Source: Streptomyces shenzhenensis | GTDB taxonomy: Bacteria > Actinomycetota > Actinomycetes > Streptomycetales > Streptomycetaceae | NCBI RefSeq assembly: GCF_003688995.1 | Contig: NZ_PENI01000005.1 | Location: 62,001-126,000 of the forward strand | DNA length: 64,000 nucleotides | Direction of reading: 5' to 3' | Shown here: in pieces, positions 39,442 through 49,418 of the stretch | Layout: each line of letters starts with the position of its first letter | How positions within the stretch are numbered: the stretch's first letter is position 1 | Notes under the pieces: model-generated | The model's database searches: none | What the model saw: the letters and a program-made list of their open reading frames with translations, nothing else | What the model was told of the DNA's origin: nothing | Program-made: the position numbers and the translations under genes

Positions 39442-39957
39442 TCAGAAGAGATGGATGGCGAGGTGGCCGAGGGGCAGCCCCAGCCGCCAGGCGGGGGTCC
39501 AGACCTTCGGGCCGTCCTCCTCGCCGACCACCCGGCCGCCGCCCGGCACCGCGTCCAGGTCGGGGGCGAGCAGCTCGGTCTCCTGGAGCCAGCGCCAGGC
39601 GTCCGCGGCGAGATCCAGGTCCGGCGCGGGGGCGCCGACGGCGACCGCCGCGGCCGCGAGCTGGGCCATGCGCTCGCGCACCCAGTCCTGCCACGGCTGG
39701 TCGTACGCCGTCAGCGACAGCCAGGTCTCCAGCTGGGAGACGACCCGGATGCCGGAGAGTTCGCCGTCGGTGTCGGACAGGAAGACGGTCAGCGCCAGCG
39801 CGTCCCGGCCGGCCCGGAACTCGAAGGACGTGGGCGGCATCAGATCGCCGGTCCGCAGCAGTTCGTCGGCGATGTACTCGGCGTAGAACCAGGCCATGGG
39901 GACGGTCAGCGCGTCGCCGCCGGTGCCGTCCGTGCTCTCGTGACCTCTGTGCAGCAT
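39442..39957 (-). CDS. Hypothetical protein between sigma and anti-sigma genes
   Basis: A 171-residue soluble protein of unknown family, starting at ATG 39957 with AGGA close upstream. The sequence has a beta-rich middle (SFEFRAGRDALALTVFLSDT, then ELSGIRVVSQLETWLSL) and a helical C-terminus ending LAIHLF. There is no signal peptide or membrane segment. It lies between an ECF sigma factor and its apparent anti-sigma factor, so a regulatory or target role in that system is possible. Confidence 0.7.
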   Translation of the reverse strand: MLHRGHESTDGTGGDALTVPMAWFYAEYIADELLRTGDLMPPTSFEFRAGRDALALTVFLSDTDGELSGIRVVSQLETWLSLTAYDQPWQDWVRERMAQLAAAAVAVGAPAPDLDLAADAWRWLQETELLAPDLDAVPGGGRVVGEEDGPKVWTPAWRLGLPLGHLAIHLF

Positions 39958-40091
39958 CCCGTCCTGCCTTCCTCCGGTACGTGCGCGTCGCCCGAACCCC
40001 GCCCCGGTCCGGAACACGGATGAAGACAGCTGATTGCTCCAACAGGGTCCACAGCAAGGCGCTTTACCGAGGTTTGACCCAGGCCCCGGTT

Positions 40092-40646
40092 TCAGCGCAG
40101 GTCGGGTGCATATCCCGGCAGCACCCGGCGCAGGGCGCGCAGCGCGTAGTACGCGCGGGACTTCACCGTACCGGCTGGAATCCCCAGTGTTTCCGCGGCT
40201 TCCGCAACACTCGCCCCTTGGAAATACACGAGTACCAGTACGTCACGGTGCTCCGGAGTGAGAGTCTTCACAGCCTCGCGGACATCCAGGGTGGCGGCCG
40301 ACCTCTCGGCGTGGTCGGCGCACACGCGCGCGTTCTCCAGGATCGCGTCGCCGACCTCCGGCGGTCGCGCCTGCCGGGCCCGCCGCGCGTCGATCGCGAG
40401 CCGCCGGCCCACGGTCAGCAGCCAGGGCCGCACCGAGTCGAAGGCGTCGGCGCGCAGCACCTCGGGGTGCTGCCAGGCGCGTACGAAGGTCTCCTGCACG
40501 AGGTCCTCGGCACGTTGCCGGTCCCCGTCGCAGAGCCGCAGCAGCAGCGCGAAGAGCGGACGGCCGTGCTCGCGCTGCAGCGCGGCCAGCTCGTGCTCGG
40601 CGGTCGTCGTCCCGTGGTGAAGGGTGGTTCCGGCCGTCATGGCCAT
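40092..40646 (-). CDS. ECF-family RNA polymerase sigma factor
   Basis: About 184 residues. Region 2 is LLLRLCDGDRQRAEDLVQET then FVRAWQHPE; region 4 is TLTPEHRDVLVLVYFQGASV then AEAAETLGIPAGTVKSRAYY, a complete helix-turn-helix. It is an extracytoplasmic-function sigma factor, expected to be held by the zinc-finger anti-sigma factor encoded downstream. The start is uncertain: ATG 40646 and 40640 lack a clear ribosome site, and the frame extends to 40760. The divergent gene is the CapA-like lipoprotein, with an inverted repeat between. Confidence 0.9.
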   Translation of the reverse strand: MAMTAGTTLHHGTTTAEHELAALQREHGRPLFALLLRLCDGDRQRAEDLVQETFVRAWQHPEVLRADAFDSVRPWLLTVGRRLAIDARRARQARPPEVGDAILENARVCADHAERSAATLDVREAVKTLTPEHRDVLVLVYFQGASVAEAAETLGIPAGTVKSRAYYALRALRRVLPGYAPDLR

Positions 40647-40806
40647 ATGGCAGCGCAGGGTCCGTCGGCGGGACAGGGTGCGCACAGGGATCTGCGACGG
40701 ACGGTCGATCGGGTCGGCGAACGGTACGGCGAACGGTCGGTCACGGCCCGTCACGGACACCGGACGGGTTAAAGAGAGCCCCTGGGTCGTTTGGGGCGGC
40801 CGTCAT

Positions 40807-40836
40807 CTTCGTACCCATTTGTCTGTAAATACGAAG
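40807..40836. promoter_or_regulatory. Inverted repeat between sigma factor and CapA-like genes
   Basis: CTTCGTA (40807-40813) and TACGAAG (40830-40836) are separated by 16 bases in a distinctly AT-rich stretch, 33 bases before the CapA-like start codon. It is a candidate operator or promoter core. Confidence 0.45.
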
Positions 40837-40868
40837 TGTGATGGTGACTCGACATCCGGGGTGAGCTG

Positions 40869-42026
40869 ATGATCGCACGCAGACGCCAGGTGGCCCTGGC
40901 CCTGACCGTACTCCTCGCGGCGGCCGCCGCCTGCCAGGCCGAGGCCCGGAAGAAGCCGCCCGCGCCCGCGCATCCGGCGCCGGCGCCGGCGGCGGCCCGC
41001 GGCTTCACCCTCGTCGCCTCCGGCGACATCCTGCAGCACAACTCCGTGCTCGAGCGGGCCGTCTTCGACGCGGGCGGCGTCGGCTACGACTTCCGCCCGA
41101 TGCTGGCCGGTGCCCAACCCGTCGTCGCCCGCGCCGATCTGGCGCTGTGTCACATGGAGACCGCGTACGGCGCCGACGGCGACTACGCGGGCTACCCCGC
41201 CTTCAAGCCCCCGCCGGAGATCGCCCCCAGCCTCGTCGCCGTCGGCTACCACGGCTGCTCCACCGCCTCCAACCACGCCCTGGACGGCGGCACGGGGGGT
41301 GTCGCCCGCACCCTGGACGCCATGGACCGGGTGGGCCTGCGGCACTCCGGAACGGCCCGCACCGAGGACGAGTCCCGCACGGCCACGATCCTGGAGGCGG
41401 GCCCGGCGCGGGTCGCGCATCTGTCGTACACCTCCGACACCAACGGCTTCGCGCCGCCGGACGAGCAGCCCTGGGCGGTCAACCTGATCGACGAGGGCCG
41501 GATCATCGCCGACGCCCGCGCCGCCCGGCAGCAGGGCGCCGACGTGGTCGTCGTGTCCCTGCACTGGGGCACCGAATGGCAGGACGACCCCGACGACCGG
41601 CAACTCGCGCTCGCCAAGCGCCTCACCGCCGCACGGACCGCCGGCCGCCCCGACCTCGACCTGATCGTCGGCACCCACGCCCATGTCCCACAGGCGTACG
41701 AGAAGATCAACGGGACCTGGGTCGTCTACGGCATGGGCGACCAGATCGCCGGCGAGATGTACAACCGGCAGGGCCTCCAGGACCCGCGCGGCAACCAGTC
41801 CACGCTGGCCCGCTTCACCTTCGCCCCGCCCGCCAGGACCGGCGCCCGCTGGGAGGTGACCCGGGCCGAGTTCATCCCGCAGATGTACGACCTCGACGCG
41901 GGCCGCGTGATCAACCTCAACGCGGCCATCGCCGTCGGCGCCGAACTGACCACCGTGCGGGACCGGATCCGGAACGTGGTGCTCTCCCGCGGCGCCGCCA
42001 AGGACGGCCTGACCATGGGGGAGTGA
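40869..42026 (+). CDS. CapA/PGA-cap-like lipoprotein
   Basis: A 385-residue exported protein of the CapA (poly-gamma-glutamate capsule synthesis) family, a metallophosphatase-like fold. A signal peptide ends in a lipobox-like AAAAC. The domain shows FTLVASGDILQHNSVLERAV, LCHMETAY, STASNHALDGG, VVVVSLHWGTEW, VGTHAHVPQAYEKI and WVVYGMGDQI, all canonical CapA motifs with the metal-binding Asp/His residues. GGTGAG before ATG 40869 supports the start. No other capsule genes are near, so a polyglutamate role is not assured. Confidence 0.92.
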   Translation: MIARRRQVALALTVLLAAAAACQAEARKKPPAPAHPAPAPAAARGFTLVASGDILQHNSVLERAVFDAGGVGYDFRPMLAGAQPVVARADLALCHMETAYGADGDYAGYPAFKPPPEIAPSLVAVGYHGCSTASNHALDGGTGGVARTLDAMDRVGLRHSGTARTEDESRTATILEAGPARVAHLSYTSDTNGFAPPDEQPWAVNLIDEGRIIADARAARQQGADVVVVSLHWGTEWQDDPDDRQLALAKRLTAARTAGRPDLDLIVGTHAHVPQAYEKINGTWVVYGMGDQIAGEMYNRQGLQDPRGNQSTLARFTFAPPARTGARWEVTRAEFIPQMYDLDAGRVINLNAAIAVGAELTTVRDRIRNVVLSRGAAKDGLTMGE

Positions 42027-42113
42027 CCGCCCCCCCCGCCGACGGCGTGCAGCAGGTGCGGACACAGCAGCGCGGCGCACAGGGCCGTCGGGCTGCCACT
42101 GTCTGCCGGCCGG

Positions 42114-42584
42114 CTACGGGACCACCGTCACCGGCCAGCGGCCCGCCTTCACCAGGCGGATCGCCACCGAGCCGATGATCCGGTGGCCGGCCTGCTCCGA
42201 CGCGCCCACCACGACCGCGTCCGCCTTGAGCTCGTTGGCCGCCTTCACCAGCCCGTTGTAGGGATCGCCACGGAACGTGTGGAACTCCCAGCGCATGTCG
42301 AATATCCCCTTGACCTGCTCGGCCGCCTCACGGATGTGGGTGACGAGGTCCTCGGCGATCTCGTCCGTCGTCTCCGCCACCGGCGCCCCCAGCGCGGCCC
42401 CCGCCGCCATCACCGGCTGCACATAGACGAGGGCGAGCAGCGCATGCTGCCGCCGGGCCAGACCGGCGGCATAGGCAGCGGCCCGCAGCGAGGACTCGGA
42501 GCCGTCCACCCCGACCACGATGACCTTCGGCCCGTCCGTGCCCCGCTCGAACTTGTGCGCATGCTGTTCGTGCTGTTCCGTCAC
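42114..42584 (-). CDS. Universal stress protein (UspA family)
   Basis: A 156-residue cytoplasmic stress protein. [20 protein letters not shown] is the N-terminal strand with the ATP-binding Asp, and [20 protein letters not shown] then [12 protein letters not shown] is the G-x2-G-x9-G(S) nucleotide motif. GTG 42584 has AAGG eight bases before it. Divergent from lysX with only 90 bases between the start codons. Confidence 0.94.
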   Translation of the reverse strand: MTEQHEQHAHKFERGTDGPKVIVVGVDGSESSLRAAAYAAGLARRQHALLALVYVQPVMAAGAALGAPVAETTDEIAEDLVTHIREAAEQVKGIFDMRWEFHTFRGDPYNGLVKAANELKADAVVVGASEQAGHRIIGSVAIRLVKAGRWPVTVVP

Positions 42585-42674
42585 GGCCGTGACCTTAGCG
42601 GAGTCCGCGGCTCCCGCCTCCCTTCGGGAGCCTCCGACGGGCGAGCCGCCCGCGCGGTTCCTACAGTCAGAACC

Positions 42675-45600
42675 ATGAGTGCCACCGCGGAGGCCGCCCA
42701 GGGGAAGGACGCCACGGGCCCGGTACCGCCGCCCGCGGGCCGCTTCCCCGGCCGGGTGCCCGAGGGCTTCGCCGCCTTCTTCGGCGCCCTCGCCCTGCTC
42801 TGCGCGCTCCTGGCGTTCAGCGCGCCGCTGCGCGCCCTGCTCCGCCCGCTGGTCCGCGCCCTCGACCTGCTGTTCGTGCCGGTCAGCGCCAACCTCGCGT
42901 ACGCCGTCTTCCTGTTCCTGCTGGCCGCCGCGACCGCCGCCCGCAAGCGGGTCGCCTGGTGGCTGGTCGTGGTCTACCTCGGCCTGGTCGTCCTCACCGA
43001 CGTGCTGGGCCTCGCGGTCGGCCTGTACGCCGAGTCGGTCCCGTCCCTGGTGGTGTGCGGGCTCGCGCTGATCCTGCTGGTGGCGGCCCGCGGTGAGTTC
43101 TACGCCGCCTCCCGGCGCGGTGCCGTGTGGCGGGCGCTCGGCGTCCTGCTGGCCGGGCTCGTCGTGGCGACCCTGCTCGGCTGGGGGCTGGTCGCGCTGT
43201 TCCCCGGCACCCTGCCGTCCGGGCAGCACCTGGCCTGGGCCGCCGTCCGGGTCTGCGGCGGCCTGGTCTCCAGCACGGCCTTCGACGGCCGCCCGCCCCG
43301 CCCGGTCACCTTCCTGCTGGGCCTGTTCGGCGCGCTCGCCCTGCTCAACGCCGCCGCCGCGCTGTTCCGTTCGCAGCGCCTCGAAGCGGCCCTGCACGGC
43401 GACGAGGAGGCCCGCATCCGCGCCCTCCTGAAGGCCTACGGCGAGGACGACTCGCTCGGCTACTTCGCCACCCGGCGCGACAAGGCCGTCGTCTTCTCAC
43501 CCAGCGGCAAGGCGGCCGTCACCTATCGCGTCGAGGCCGGGGTCTGCCTGGCCAGCGGCGACCCCGTCGGCGACCGCGAGGCCTGGCCGCACGCCATCGC
43601 CGCCTGGCTCGACATGGCCCGCCGGCACGCCTGGGCGCCCGCCGTGATGGGCGCCTCCGAGGCCGGCGCCACCGCCTATGCGCGCGCCGGGCTCGGCGCC
43701 CTCCAACTCGGCGACGAGGCGATCCTGCACGTGGCGGGCTTCGACCTCGACGGCCGCGACATGCGCGTCACCCGCCAGGCCGTGCACCGGGTCCGCCGCA
43801 CCGGGGCCACCAGCCGCGTCCGCCGGCACTCGGCACTGACCGAGGCGGAGATGGAGGAGATCGTCGACAGGGCCGACGCCTGGCGGGACACCGAGACCGA
43901 GCGCGGCTTCTCCATGGCCCTGGACCGGCTCGGCGACCCGGCGGACGGCGACTGCCTGCTCGTCGAGGCGCTCGGCGCGGACGGCCGGCTCCTCGCCCTG
44001 CTCTCCTTCGTGCCCTGGGGCACCGACGGCGTCTCCCTCGACCTGATGCGCCGGGACCGCGGCGCCCCCAACGGCGTCATGGAGTTCATGGCCGCCGAAC
44101 TGTGCGCGGCGGCCCCGGGGCTCGGGGTGCGCCGGATCTCCCTGAACTTCGCCGTCTTCCGCTCGGTCTTCGAGGAGGGCGCCCGCATCGGCGCCGGGCC
44201 CGTGCTGCGGCTGTGGCGCCGCCTGCTGCTGTTCTTCTCCCGCTGGTGGCAGCTGGAGGCCCTGTACCGCTCCAACGCCAAGTACCACCCCGAGTGGTAC
44301 CCGCGGTTCATCTGCTACGGCGAGGCCGCCTCCCTCGCCCGCATCGGCCTGGCCTCCGGCATCGCCGAGGGCTTCGTCGCCGTACCGTCGCTGCACAAGC
44401 TGTGGGGGAAGCGGCACCCGGGCACCGGACCGCTCGCGACCGCCGAGGCGCTGCCGCTCGCGCCACCCGGCCCCGGCACCGGCCGCGGGACCGGACCCGC
44501 CGCGCCGGAGGCGGGCCTGCCCGAACAGGTCCGCGTCCGCCGTCGCACGCTCGACCGGCTGCGTACGGCCGGCACCGACCCCTACCCGGTGGGCGTTCCG
44601 CCGCCGACCCGCCCCCTCGCGGACGTCCGGGACGGCGAGGAGGTGACGGTCGCCGGCCGGATCATGCTGGTCCGGGACTTCGGCGGCATCGTCTTCGTGG
44701 TGCTGCGCGACTGGTCAGGCGACCGCCAGCTCGCCCTCACCCGCGCCGGCACCGGACCGGCCCTCGACCGGTTCACCGCCGACACCGACATCGGCGACCT
44801 CATCACCGCGACCGGGCGCGCCGGATTCAGCGACCGGGGCGAACCGACCGTGTTCGTCACCTCCTGGCGGCTCACCGGGAAGTGTCTGCGCCCGCTGCCC
44901 GACAAGCGCCGCGGCCTGACCGACCCCGAGGCCCGGGTCCGCATGCGCTACCTGGACCTGGTGACGAACCCCGACGCCCGCCGGGTGATCCGGACCCGCT
45001 CCGCCGCCGTCCAGGGGCTGCGCCAGGGCCTCCTCGACCGCGGCTTCGTGGAGGTCGAGACCCCGGTGCTGCAACAGATCCACGGCGGCGCCGACGCCCG
45101 GCCCTTCATCACCCACAGCAACGCCTACGACCTCGGCCTCTCGCTGCGCATCGCCCCCGAGCTGTATCTGAAGCGGCTCTGCGTCGGCGGCCTGGAGAAG
45201 GTCTTCGAACTGGGCCGTTCGTTCCGCAACGAGGGCGTCTCCCACAAGCACAACCCCGAGTTCACGATGCTGGAGGCCTACCAGGCGTTCGCCGACTACG
45301 ACGTGATGCTCGACCTCACCCGCGAGCTGATCCAGGGCGCCGCCACCGCCGCCTTCGGCCGCGCCGTCGTCCGCAGGTTGGGCGAGGAGCACGACATCTC
45401 CGGGCACTGGCCGGTCAGGACCGTGTACGGCGCGATCTCCCGGGCGCTCGGCGAGGAGGTCGACGCCGGCACCCCGCTGGCCGTCCTGCACCGCCTCTGC
45501 GACCGCGCGGGCGTCCCATACACCGCCGCGGACGGTCCGGGCGACGTCGCTCTGGAGATGTACGAGCGGCTGGTCGAGGAACCGACCCGACTGCCCACGT

Positions 45601-45947
45601 TCTACAAGGACTTCCCCGTGGACGTCTCCCCGCTGACCCGCAGGCACCGCACCGACCCGCGGCTCGCCGAGCGCTGGGACCTCGTCGCCTTCGGCACCGA
45701 ACTGGGCACCGCCTACTCCGAGCTGACCGACCCCGTCGAGCAGCGCCGCCGGCTGACCGCGCAGTCGCTGCGGGCCGCCGGAGCGGACCCGGAGGCGATG
45801 GAGCTGGACGAGGACTTCCTGCACGCCCTGGAGTACGCGATGCCGCCGACCGGCGGCCTCGGCCTCGGTGTCGACCGGCTCGTCATGTTCCTCACCGGGC
45901 TGACGATCCGGGAGACGCTGCCCTTCCCGCTCGTCCGCCGCCGCTGA
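42675..45947 (+). CDS. lysX: Bifunctional lysylphosphatidylglycerol synthetase/lysyl-tRNA synthetase
   Basis: A 1090-residue fusion that charges tRNA with lysine and transfers the lysyl group to phosphatidylglycerol, lowering membrane negative charge and giving resistance to cationic peptides. Residues 30-230 hold several membrane helices. Residues 235-585 are the aminoacyl-PG transferase domain ([51 protein letters not shown]). Residues 620-1090 form a class II LysRS with an OB-fold, motif 2 [20 protein letters not shown] and motif 3 [12 protein letters not shown]. All catalytic segments appear intact. The gene is unusually placed beside a stress protein and deacetylase, in an envelope context. 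Confidence 0.95.
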   Translation: MSATAEAAQGKDATGPVPPPAGRFPGRVPEGFAAFFGALALLCALLAFSAPLRALLRPLVRALDLLFVPVSANLAYAVFLFLLAAATAARKRVAWWLVVVYLGLVVLTDVLGLAVGLYAESVPSLVVCGLALILLVAARGEFYAASRRGAVWRALGVLLAGLVVATLLGWGLVALFPGTLPSGQHLAWAAVRVCGGLVSSTAFDGRPPRPVTFLLGLFGALALLNAAAALFRSQRLEAALHGDEEARIRALLKAYGEDDSLGYFATRRDKAVVFSPSGKAAVTYRVEAGVCLASGDPVGDREAWPHAIAAWLDMARRHAWAPAVMGASEAGATAYARAGLGALQLGDEAILHVAGFDLDGRDMRVTRQAVHRVRRTGATSRVRRHSALTEAEMEEIVDRADAWRDTETERGFSMALDRLGDPADGDCLLVEALGADGRLLALLSFVPWGTDGVSLDLMRRDRGAPNGVMEFMAAELCAAAPGLGVRRISLNFAVFRSVFEEGARIGAGPVLRLWRRLLLFFSRWWQLEALYRSNAKYHPEWYPRFICYGEAASLARIGLASGIAEGFVAVPSLHKLWGKRHPGTGPLATAEALPLAPPGPGTGRGTGPAAPEAGLPEQVRVRRRTLDRLRTAGTDPYPVGVPPPTRPLADVRDGEEVTVAGRIMLVRDFGGIVFVVLRDWSGDRQLALTRAGTGPALDRFTADTDIGDLITATGRAGFSDRGEPTVFVTSWRLTGKCLRPLPDKRRGLTDPEARVRMRYLDLVTNPDARRVIRTRSAAVQGLRQGLLDRGFVEVETPVLQQIHGGADARPFITHSNAYDLGLSLRIAPELYLKRLCVGGLEKVFELGRSFRNEGVSHKHNPEFTMLEAYQAFADYDVMLDLTRELIQGAATAAFGRAVVRRLGEEHDISGHWPVRTVYGAISRALGEEVDAGTPLAVLHRLCDRAGVPYTAADGPGDVALEMYERLVEEPTRLPTFYKDFPVDVSPLTRRHRTDPRLAERWDLVAFGTELGTAYSELTDPVEQRRRLTAQSLRAAGADPEAMELDEDFLHALEYAMPPTGGLGLGVDRLVMFLTGLTIRETLPFPLVRRR

Positions 45948-46077
45948 CCGTGCGGGCCGGGGGAGCGCGCGGACCGCTCGGCCGTGCGGGTGGAATCACG
46001 CCGCCGTACCGGTGGGCGAGGAGTCCGCCGATGCCCCGCCGGGCGACTGATCAGTCATGAAAAAGGATCAGACGTTT

Positions 46078-46896
46078 ATGCCACGCCGGGTGCTGCTCAC
46101 CGGCGCCGCTGCCATGGGGGCGGCCGGCACCGCCGGCCTCTTCCTGACCGGCTGCACGGACACGGCTCCCGCACGGCCCGGCGCACCCGCCGCCGGACCC
46201 GGGGGACGGGCCGCGGTCAAGTCCTCCACCTTCCGCCTCCAGCCGCTGACCGGCGACGGACCGCCGCGTGCCGTGCCCGCCAGGACCCCCGTACGGGTCG
46301 AGCCGATCCTGCGCATGTCCGGCACCGGGCGGCGCATGCTGCTGACGTTCGACGACGGCCCCGACCGCGCCTACACCCCGCACATCCTGGACACCCTCGC
46401 GAAGTACGGCGTCCGCGCGACGTTCTTCGTGTGCGGCGAGATGGCCCGGGCCAACCGCGACCTGCTGGCCCGGATGGCCGACGAGGGCCATGTGGTCGGC
46501 AACCACACCTGGTCCCATCCGCTGCTCACCGAGCTGAGCCGGGCACGGATCCGCGCCGAGATGGAACGCACCAGCGAGGCCATCGAGCAGGGCTACGGCG
46601 AGCACCCCCGCTGGTTCCGCGCGCCCTACGGCGCCTGGAACCGGGCGGTCTTCCAACTGGGCTCCGAGATGGGCATGGAGCCGCTGGCCTGGACGGTGGA
46701 CAGCCTCGACTGGACCGAGCCGGGCACCCGCACCATCATCGACCGGATCGAGCACGGCGCCGCCCCCGGTGTCGTGGTGCTCTCCCACGACGCCGGAGGC
46801 GACCGCTCGCAGAGCGTCAGCGCCCTGCGCCGCTATCTGCCCCGCCTGCTCGACGACGGCTACCACCTGACCGTGCCCAGGCGGCCCTACGCCTGA
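46078..46896 (+). CDS. Polysaccharide deacetylase (NodB) lipoprotein
   Basis: About 272 residues. The N-terminus PRRVLLTGAAAMGAAGTAGL ends in the lipobox LTGC and also has a twin-arginine-like RR. The NodB homology domain has the full set of motifs: LTFDDGPDRAYTP (catalytic Asp), GNHTWSHPLL (metal His pair), RAPYGAWN and VVLSHDAGG. It should remove acetyl groups from peptidoglycan or another amino-sugar polymer at the outer membrane face. ATG 46078 has AAGGA ten bases upstream; ATG 46057, seven codons earlier, is an alternative without a site. It is convergent with the sortase gene, with 36 bases between stops. Confidence 0.92.
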   Translation: MPRRVLLTGAAAMGAAGTAGLFLTGCTDTAPARPGAPAAGPGGRAAVKSSTFRLQPLTGDGPPRAVPARTPVRVEPILRMSGTGRRMLLTFDDGPDRAYTPHILDTLAKYGVRATFFVCGEMARANRDLLARMADEGHVVGNHTWSHPLLTELSRARIRAEMERTSEAIEQGYGEHPRWFRAPYGAWNRAVFQLGSEMGMEPLAWTVDSLDWTEPGTRTIIDRIEHGAAPGVVVLSHDAGGDRSQSVSALRRYLPRLLDDGYHLTVPRRPYA

Positions 46897-46932
46897 AGGG
46901 CGCGCCGTGCCGCCCGCCCGGCCGGGACCCGT

Positions 46933-47604
46933 TCAGCGGACCTCGACCAGGCGGGCGAAGACGACGACGTTCCCGTCGTAACCGTTCTGCTTGGAGAAAC
47001 CGCCTCCGCAGGTGATGACCCGCAGTTCGGGCGTGCCTTTGGAGCCGTACACCCGGTCGCCGGGGAAATTGGTCTTCGCGAAGACCTCGATGCCGTAGAT
47101 CTCGAACACCGCTGTCTTCTTGTCCTTGCGCCGGACCTCGACGACATTTCCCTTCTTCAGGGACCCGAGTCCGTAGAACACGGCGGGGCCCGACGCGTTG
47201 TCCACATGGCCGACGACGACGGACGTCCCCTTCTCACCGGGCGAGACGGCCCCCGTGTACCAGCCGGCCAGATTCGGGTCCTCCGGAGGCGGCGCGGCGA
47301 CCCAGCCGTCGGTGTCCAGGCCGACCGGCACGATGGGGGCGTCCACCCGGATCGCCGGGATCGTCACCCGCTCCGCGGCGGAGTACGGCAGCGCCTCAGG
47401 CGCGCCCGTGGCGGCGGTGCCGGGTACCGGACTGTCGGCGGCCGCGTTCTGCGCGGGCTGCGGCGGTCCGACGTCGAACTCACCCGATCCGTTCCGAATG
47501 AGCGCGAGACCGGTCAGCAGAACAAGCGCTATCACGCCCCACGGGGCGCGCTTCTTCCGCCGTTCCTCCTCTTCGGAGAGCTCGGACAGGTCGAACGCAG
47601 ACAT
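46933..47604 (-). CDS. Class E/F-type sortase
   Basis: A 223-residue membrane-anchored transpeptidase. Charged N-terminus, one membrane helix (WGVIALVLLTGLALI, about 22-36), a Pro-rich linker, then the sortase barrel: IPAIRVDAPIVPVGLDTDGW, catalytic His in VVVGHVDN, Cys in LRVITCGGG and Arg in VVVFARLVEV. The triad is complete. Actinobacterial sortases of this type attach LAxTG or LPxTG proteins to the wall. The neighbouring exported proteins have C-terminal anchors but no such motif. AGGGGA six bases before the ATG supports the start. Confidence 0.93.
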   Translation of the reverse strand: MSAFDLSELSEEEERRKKRAPWGVIALVLLTGLALIRNGSGEFDVGPPQPAQNAAADSPVPGTAATGAPEALPYSAAERVTIPAIRVDAPIVPVGLDTDGWVAAPPPEDPNLAGWYTGAVSPGEKGTSVVVGHVDNASGPAVFYGLGSLKKGNVVEVRRKDKKTAVFEIYGIEVFAKTNFPGDRVYGSKGTPELRVITCGGGFSKQNGYDGNVVVFARLVEVR

Positions 47605-47938
47605 TCGCCATCCCCTCTCGACACGGCCGCCGTCGCGTCATTCGCGCATACGAGAACGCTAAGTCCCGCGCGGGCGACCGGCGACGGGGGCGGCGGCGAA
47701 CGGGTGACCAGGACGCCCATCGGTGCGCCATCCGAGGCGTGGCGCGGCGGAATTTTTCTGACGGTCCGTGACCTGCGGCAATATCCGATTGTGCGCTTTT
47801 AGTTCGGCGTCCGCGCTCACCGGGACGGACCATTCTCGACATGCGGGCGTGTTCCGCACGCCAGAGGGTCGATCACGGAGGTGCTTATTCGCCGATCGAC
47901 CGGGGACGGGACCCGGGGTGCCTCTCGCGGAGGATCAC
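47605..47938. other. Divergent promoter region of sortase and Gly-rich protein
   Basis: About 330 bases without a gene. An AT-richer patch (47750-47810) and an inverted repeat GGTCGATC (47867-47874) with GATCGACC (47894-47901) precede the Gly-rich gene. No reading frame has a convincing start or product. Confidence 0.45.
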
Positions 47939-48574
47939 ATGGGTAACACTCGCGCCCTGGCGGCCACGGCCATCGCCGTCGCCGCCCTAGGGCTCGCCGC
48001 CCCCACGGCCGTCGCGGACGGCATGGGCAATACAGGCGGTGTAAGCGGCACCGGGGTTCTCCCGGGCGGCGCAGTCGCTCCGGGCGGCGTTCTTCCCGGC
48101 GGCGGAGTCGTTCCGGGCGGCGGCGTCTTTCCGGGCGGCGGCTATTTTCCGGGTGGCGGCGTCTTTCCGGGCGGAGGCGTCTTCCCGGGCGGTGGGATTG
48201 GTGGGATTGGCGGGGTCGGTGGGGTCGGGGGCTTCGGCGGATTCGGCGGGTTCGGGCCGGGCGGATTCGGCGGAGTAGGCGGGGTCGGCGGATTCGGGCC
48301 GGGCGTCGTCTTCCCGGGCGGTGTCTTTCCGGGCGGTGTCTTCCCGGGCAACAACGGCTTGCGCCCGGGCATCGGCCGCGAAGGCATCGGCCGCGAGGGC
48401 ATCCGGCCCGGGATCGACGTCGTCAGGCCGGGGCCCGTCCGTGGCGGTCTCGGAGGCTCCATCATCACCGGGGCCGCCCCTGCGGACCTGGCCATCGGTG
48501 GCGGACTGGTGGCGACGGCCGTGATCGGCGGCGGCGTGTTCTGGCTGCGCCGTCGGCACGCGAAGCGCGTCTGA
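47939..48574 (+). CDS. Secreted Gly-rich repeat protein with C-terminal membrane anchor
   Basis: A 211-residue exported protein. A signal peptide (MGNTRALAATAIAVAALGLA ... ending AVA) is followed by short repeats of the type VFPGGG and GGVGGFGG (about residues 45-140), a linker with GIGREGIGREGIRPGID, then a hydrophobic segment LAIGGGLVATAVIGGGVFWL and a basic tail RRRHAKRV. This layout is that of a surface protein anchor, but no LPxTG or LAxTG precedes the helix. GGAGG five bases before ATG 47939 confirms the start. Divergent from the sortase gene, so wall attachment or membrane display is plausible. Confidence 0.8.
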   Translation: MGNTRALAATAIAVAALGLAAPTAVADGMGNTGGVSGTGVLPGGAVAPGGVLPGGGVVPGGGVFPGGGYFPGGGVFPGGGVFPGGGIGGIGGVGGVGGFGGFGGFGPGGFGGVGGVGGFGPGVVFPGGVFPGGVFPGNNGLRPGIGREGIGREGIRPGIDVVRPGPVRGGLGGSIITGAAPADLAIGGGLVATAVIGGGVFWLRRRHAKRV

Positions 48575-48697
48575 CCCGGCGACGACCCTGCCGGGCGGCT
48601 GCCGCACACGGAGCGGAGCGCACGCGGCCGGACCTTCGCCCAGGATCCCGCGGCGGATCGGGGCGCGGGTCCGGGAGCGTGCGCCGGGGCTGCCCGG

Positions 48698-49261
48698 TCA
48701 GGTGTCATCGCCGGTGCCGTCGTGCGCCAGGCGCCAGGCCGTGCCGATCGCCCCGGCGATCAGCACCGTGCCCAGGCCGATCTCCCCGAGGTCGAACCCG
48801 GCGATGCTGCCGCCGTCGCCGGCCTGCACCGCGCCCGGGACTTGCGTGCCCGACGAGTCGGCGTCCTCGGGCGACTCAGCGGTCACCCCGGAGTCCCGGC
48901 CGCCGTCCGCACCCTTCAGGTCGGTCGAGCCGCTCGCCCCGTCGCAGTTGAACGTCACCCGGTACGAGGTGCCGGACCTGACGTCCGCGCCGACCGTGGT
49001 CGTGGCCGACGACCGTCCCGACGGGATGCGGACCGTGTCGAAGATGTCCGAGGTGACCGTGGCGCCGCCCGCGCAGCCGTCGTTGCGGTCCAGGCGCAGG
49101 GTGACCTTGCTGCCCGCGGTGACGGTGGACGGCTCGACCCCGAAGCCGAACGGTGTGACGGTGCGGCTGCCGCCGCCGTCCTCCGCCACGGCGGCCGGCG
49201 CGCACAGGACGAGGGCGCCGGGGCCCAGCAGTGCGGCCGAGGCGACGCGTATCGCGCGCAT
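48698..49261 (-). CDS. Secreted protein with C-terminal membrane anchor
   Basis: A 187-residue exported protein: signal peptide MRAIRVASAALLGPGALVLC ending PAAVA, then a beta-sandwich-like domain (FGVEPSTVTAGSKVTLRLDR and VTSDIFDTVRIPSG, with two Cys in NDGC and FNC), an acidic Ser/Asp/Gly linker, and a hydrophobic helix GEIGLGTVLIAGAIGTAWRL near the end. No sortase motif is evident. GGAGG seven bases before the ATG at 49261 gives the start. Confidence 0.8.
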   Translation of the reverse strand: MRAIRVASAALLGPGALVLCAPAAVAEDGGGSRTVTPFGFGVEPSTVTAGSKVTLRLDRNDGCAGGATVTSDIFDTVRIPSGRSSATTTVGADVRSGTSYRVTFNCDGASGSTDLKGADGGRDSGVTAESPEDADSSGTQVPGAVQAGDGGSIAGFDLGEIGLGTVLIAGAIGTAWRLAHDGTGDDT

Positions 49262-49418
49262 GGTGTGTCCTCCGGTCCCCGAGGAGCAGCCCGCGGATCC
49301 TCTGCCGCTTGCGCCGTGCGTGCACCTCGTTGTCCAGAACGCTAGGAACGTTCGCGCACGTGCGCGAACCCAGTAGGGCGATCGGGTCATCCGGGTCGGC
49401 CGCGCGGGTGAAAACCCG

